Source of the DNA: Candidatus Endomicrobiellum dinenymphae
GTDB taxonomy: Bacteria; Elusimicrobiota; Endomicrobiia; Endomicrobiales; Endomicrobiaceae
Assembly: GCA_020328135.1 (NCBI GenBank)
Contig: JAIXNA010000038.1
Coordinates: 1-7,469 of the forward strand
DNA: 7,469 nt
Reading direction: 5' to 3'
Part shown: one piece after another, positions 7,284 to 7,469 of the stretch
How the letters are laid out: every line of letters starts with the position of its first letter
Numbering within the stretch: the stretch's first letter is position 1
Notes under the pieces: generated by a model
What the model was told of the DNA's origin: nothing
Databases searched by the model: none
What the model saw: only the letters and a program-made list of their open reading frames with translations
Made by a program: the position numbers and the translations under genes

Positions 7284-7422
7284 GCGGCAACTGATTACAA
7301 AAAGTTCAAAGCTAGAGGCAAAAAAGGGAAAGATATATGCGTTGAGGTGGATAAGAAAGCAAGCGAGAGACAAGAGGCCGCAGAAGAGCGCGAATGTCTG
7401 GATAAGCATCCGAATGACCCCC
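7284..7422 (+). repeat. 141-base repeat unit, direct copy B, interrupted near its end
   Basis: Second tandem unit, identical to A for all but four of the shared bases. It stops after GACCCCC, two bases short of a full unit, where the orientation flips with only one shared base (C at 7422). Confidence 0.95.
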
Positions 7423-7469
7423 GCGCTCTTCTGCGGCCTCTTGTCTCTCGCCTACTTCCTTATCCACCT
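7345..7469. repeat. Second inverted repeat (48-base arms) at the B/R switch
   Basis: Arms 7345-7392 and 7422-7469 match at 45 of 48 bases around a 29-base loop. The inner 30 bases (7363-7392 and 7422-7451) are perfect. The arms probably extend beyond the window. Confidence 0.92.
7422..7469 (-). repeat. 141-base repeat unit, inverted partial copy R, cut by the window edge
   Basis: The reverse complement matches 7345-7392 of copy B at 45 of 48 bases. The differences are three transitions at the sites opposite 7356, 7360 and 7362. The copy continues beyond the window. Confidence 0.9.

Larger units (their letters stand above)
7089..7469 (+). pseudogene. Open charged repeat-protein frame without a start, broken by orientation switches
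   Basis: This frame follows a TAA at 7086-7088 and stays open to the window end, but its first start-type codon is an internal GTG at 7206. Copies A and B encode a 47-residue unit rich in Lys and Glu (ADYKKFKARGKKGKDIC, then LEVDKKVSERQEAAEERECL, then NKHPNDPQA) with two Cys per unit, probably helical. Upstream and downstream of A and B the frame runs through inverted copies and makes unrelated sequence. As it stands this is not an intact gene. It may be a fragment of a repeat-protein gene scrambled by inversion, or an assembly product. I do not recognise the unit. An opposing minus-strand frame (7119-7409), hydrophobic and Phe-rich, is also open, so which frame was ever coding is unresolved. 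Confidence 0.35.

Noticed and set aside
7119..7409. 96-codon hydrophobic minus-strand ORF across the repeats
   Set aside because: It starts and ends inside repeat copies, has no ribosome site and is Phe-rich as antisense frames often are. Not called as a gene, although the phase of the substitutions keeps it as an open question.
7013..7469. CRISPR array
   Set aside because: Units are 141 bases, directly abutting, with no spacers, and occur in both orientations.
7013..7469. Insertion sequence or transposon end
   Set aside because: No transposase motif, no target-site duplication and no consistent terminal repeat. The inverted arms are copies of one coding-type unit.

Overview
The window is AT-rich bacterial DNA that reads normally under the standard bacterial code. 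Genes carry Shine-Dalgarno sites (AAGGA, GAGGTG, AGAGGT) and sigma-70-like promoters with 18-base or 17-base spacers. Nothing here fixes the taxon. Low GC, compact gene groups and a dispersed palindrome of the GTCATATTGAGCG / AGATACTTCGGTCGC type would suit several uncultured host-associated lineages. An Elusimicrobia/Endomicrobium-like source is only a guess. The right edge ends inside a repeat, so this may be the end of a contig.

Bases 1-3520 hold a minus-strand DNA-repair group: uvrA (nucleotide excision repair), a 57-residue two-helix membrane protein with a strong ribosome site, and the N-terminal two thirds of an AlkD-type DNA glycosylase that runs off the left edge. Gaps are only 21 and 35 bases, so the three genes are probably one transcript, read from a promoter at 3561-3590. 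Back to back with it is a promoter for a plus-strand SulP anion transporter (3671-5362).

Converging on sulP is a minus-strand RlmI-type 23S rRNA cytosine-5 methyltransferase gene (5447-6631). A 69-base imperfect palindrome lies between the two genes and supplies the last codons and the stop of rlmI. The methyltransferase most likely starts at a GTG that overlaps the stop of a small upstream ORF (6628-6846) in a GTGA arrangement, which differs from the longest-ORF start.

Bases 7013-7469 are a different kind of DNA: visibly more GC-rich, built from a 141-base unit present as one inverted copy, two direct copies and one further inverted copy cut by the window edge. The orientation switches create two large hairpins. 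The unit is open in a charged 47-residue frame and in an opposing hydrophobic 47-residue frame. Variation between copies falls mainly on one codon phase. This is the most unusual part of the window, but amplification or assembly chimerism must be excluded first.
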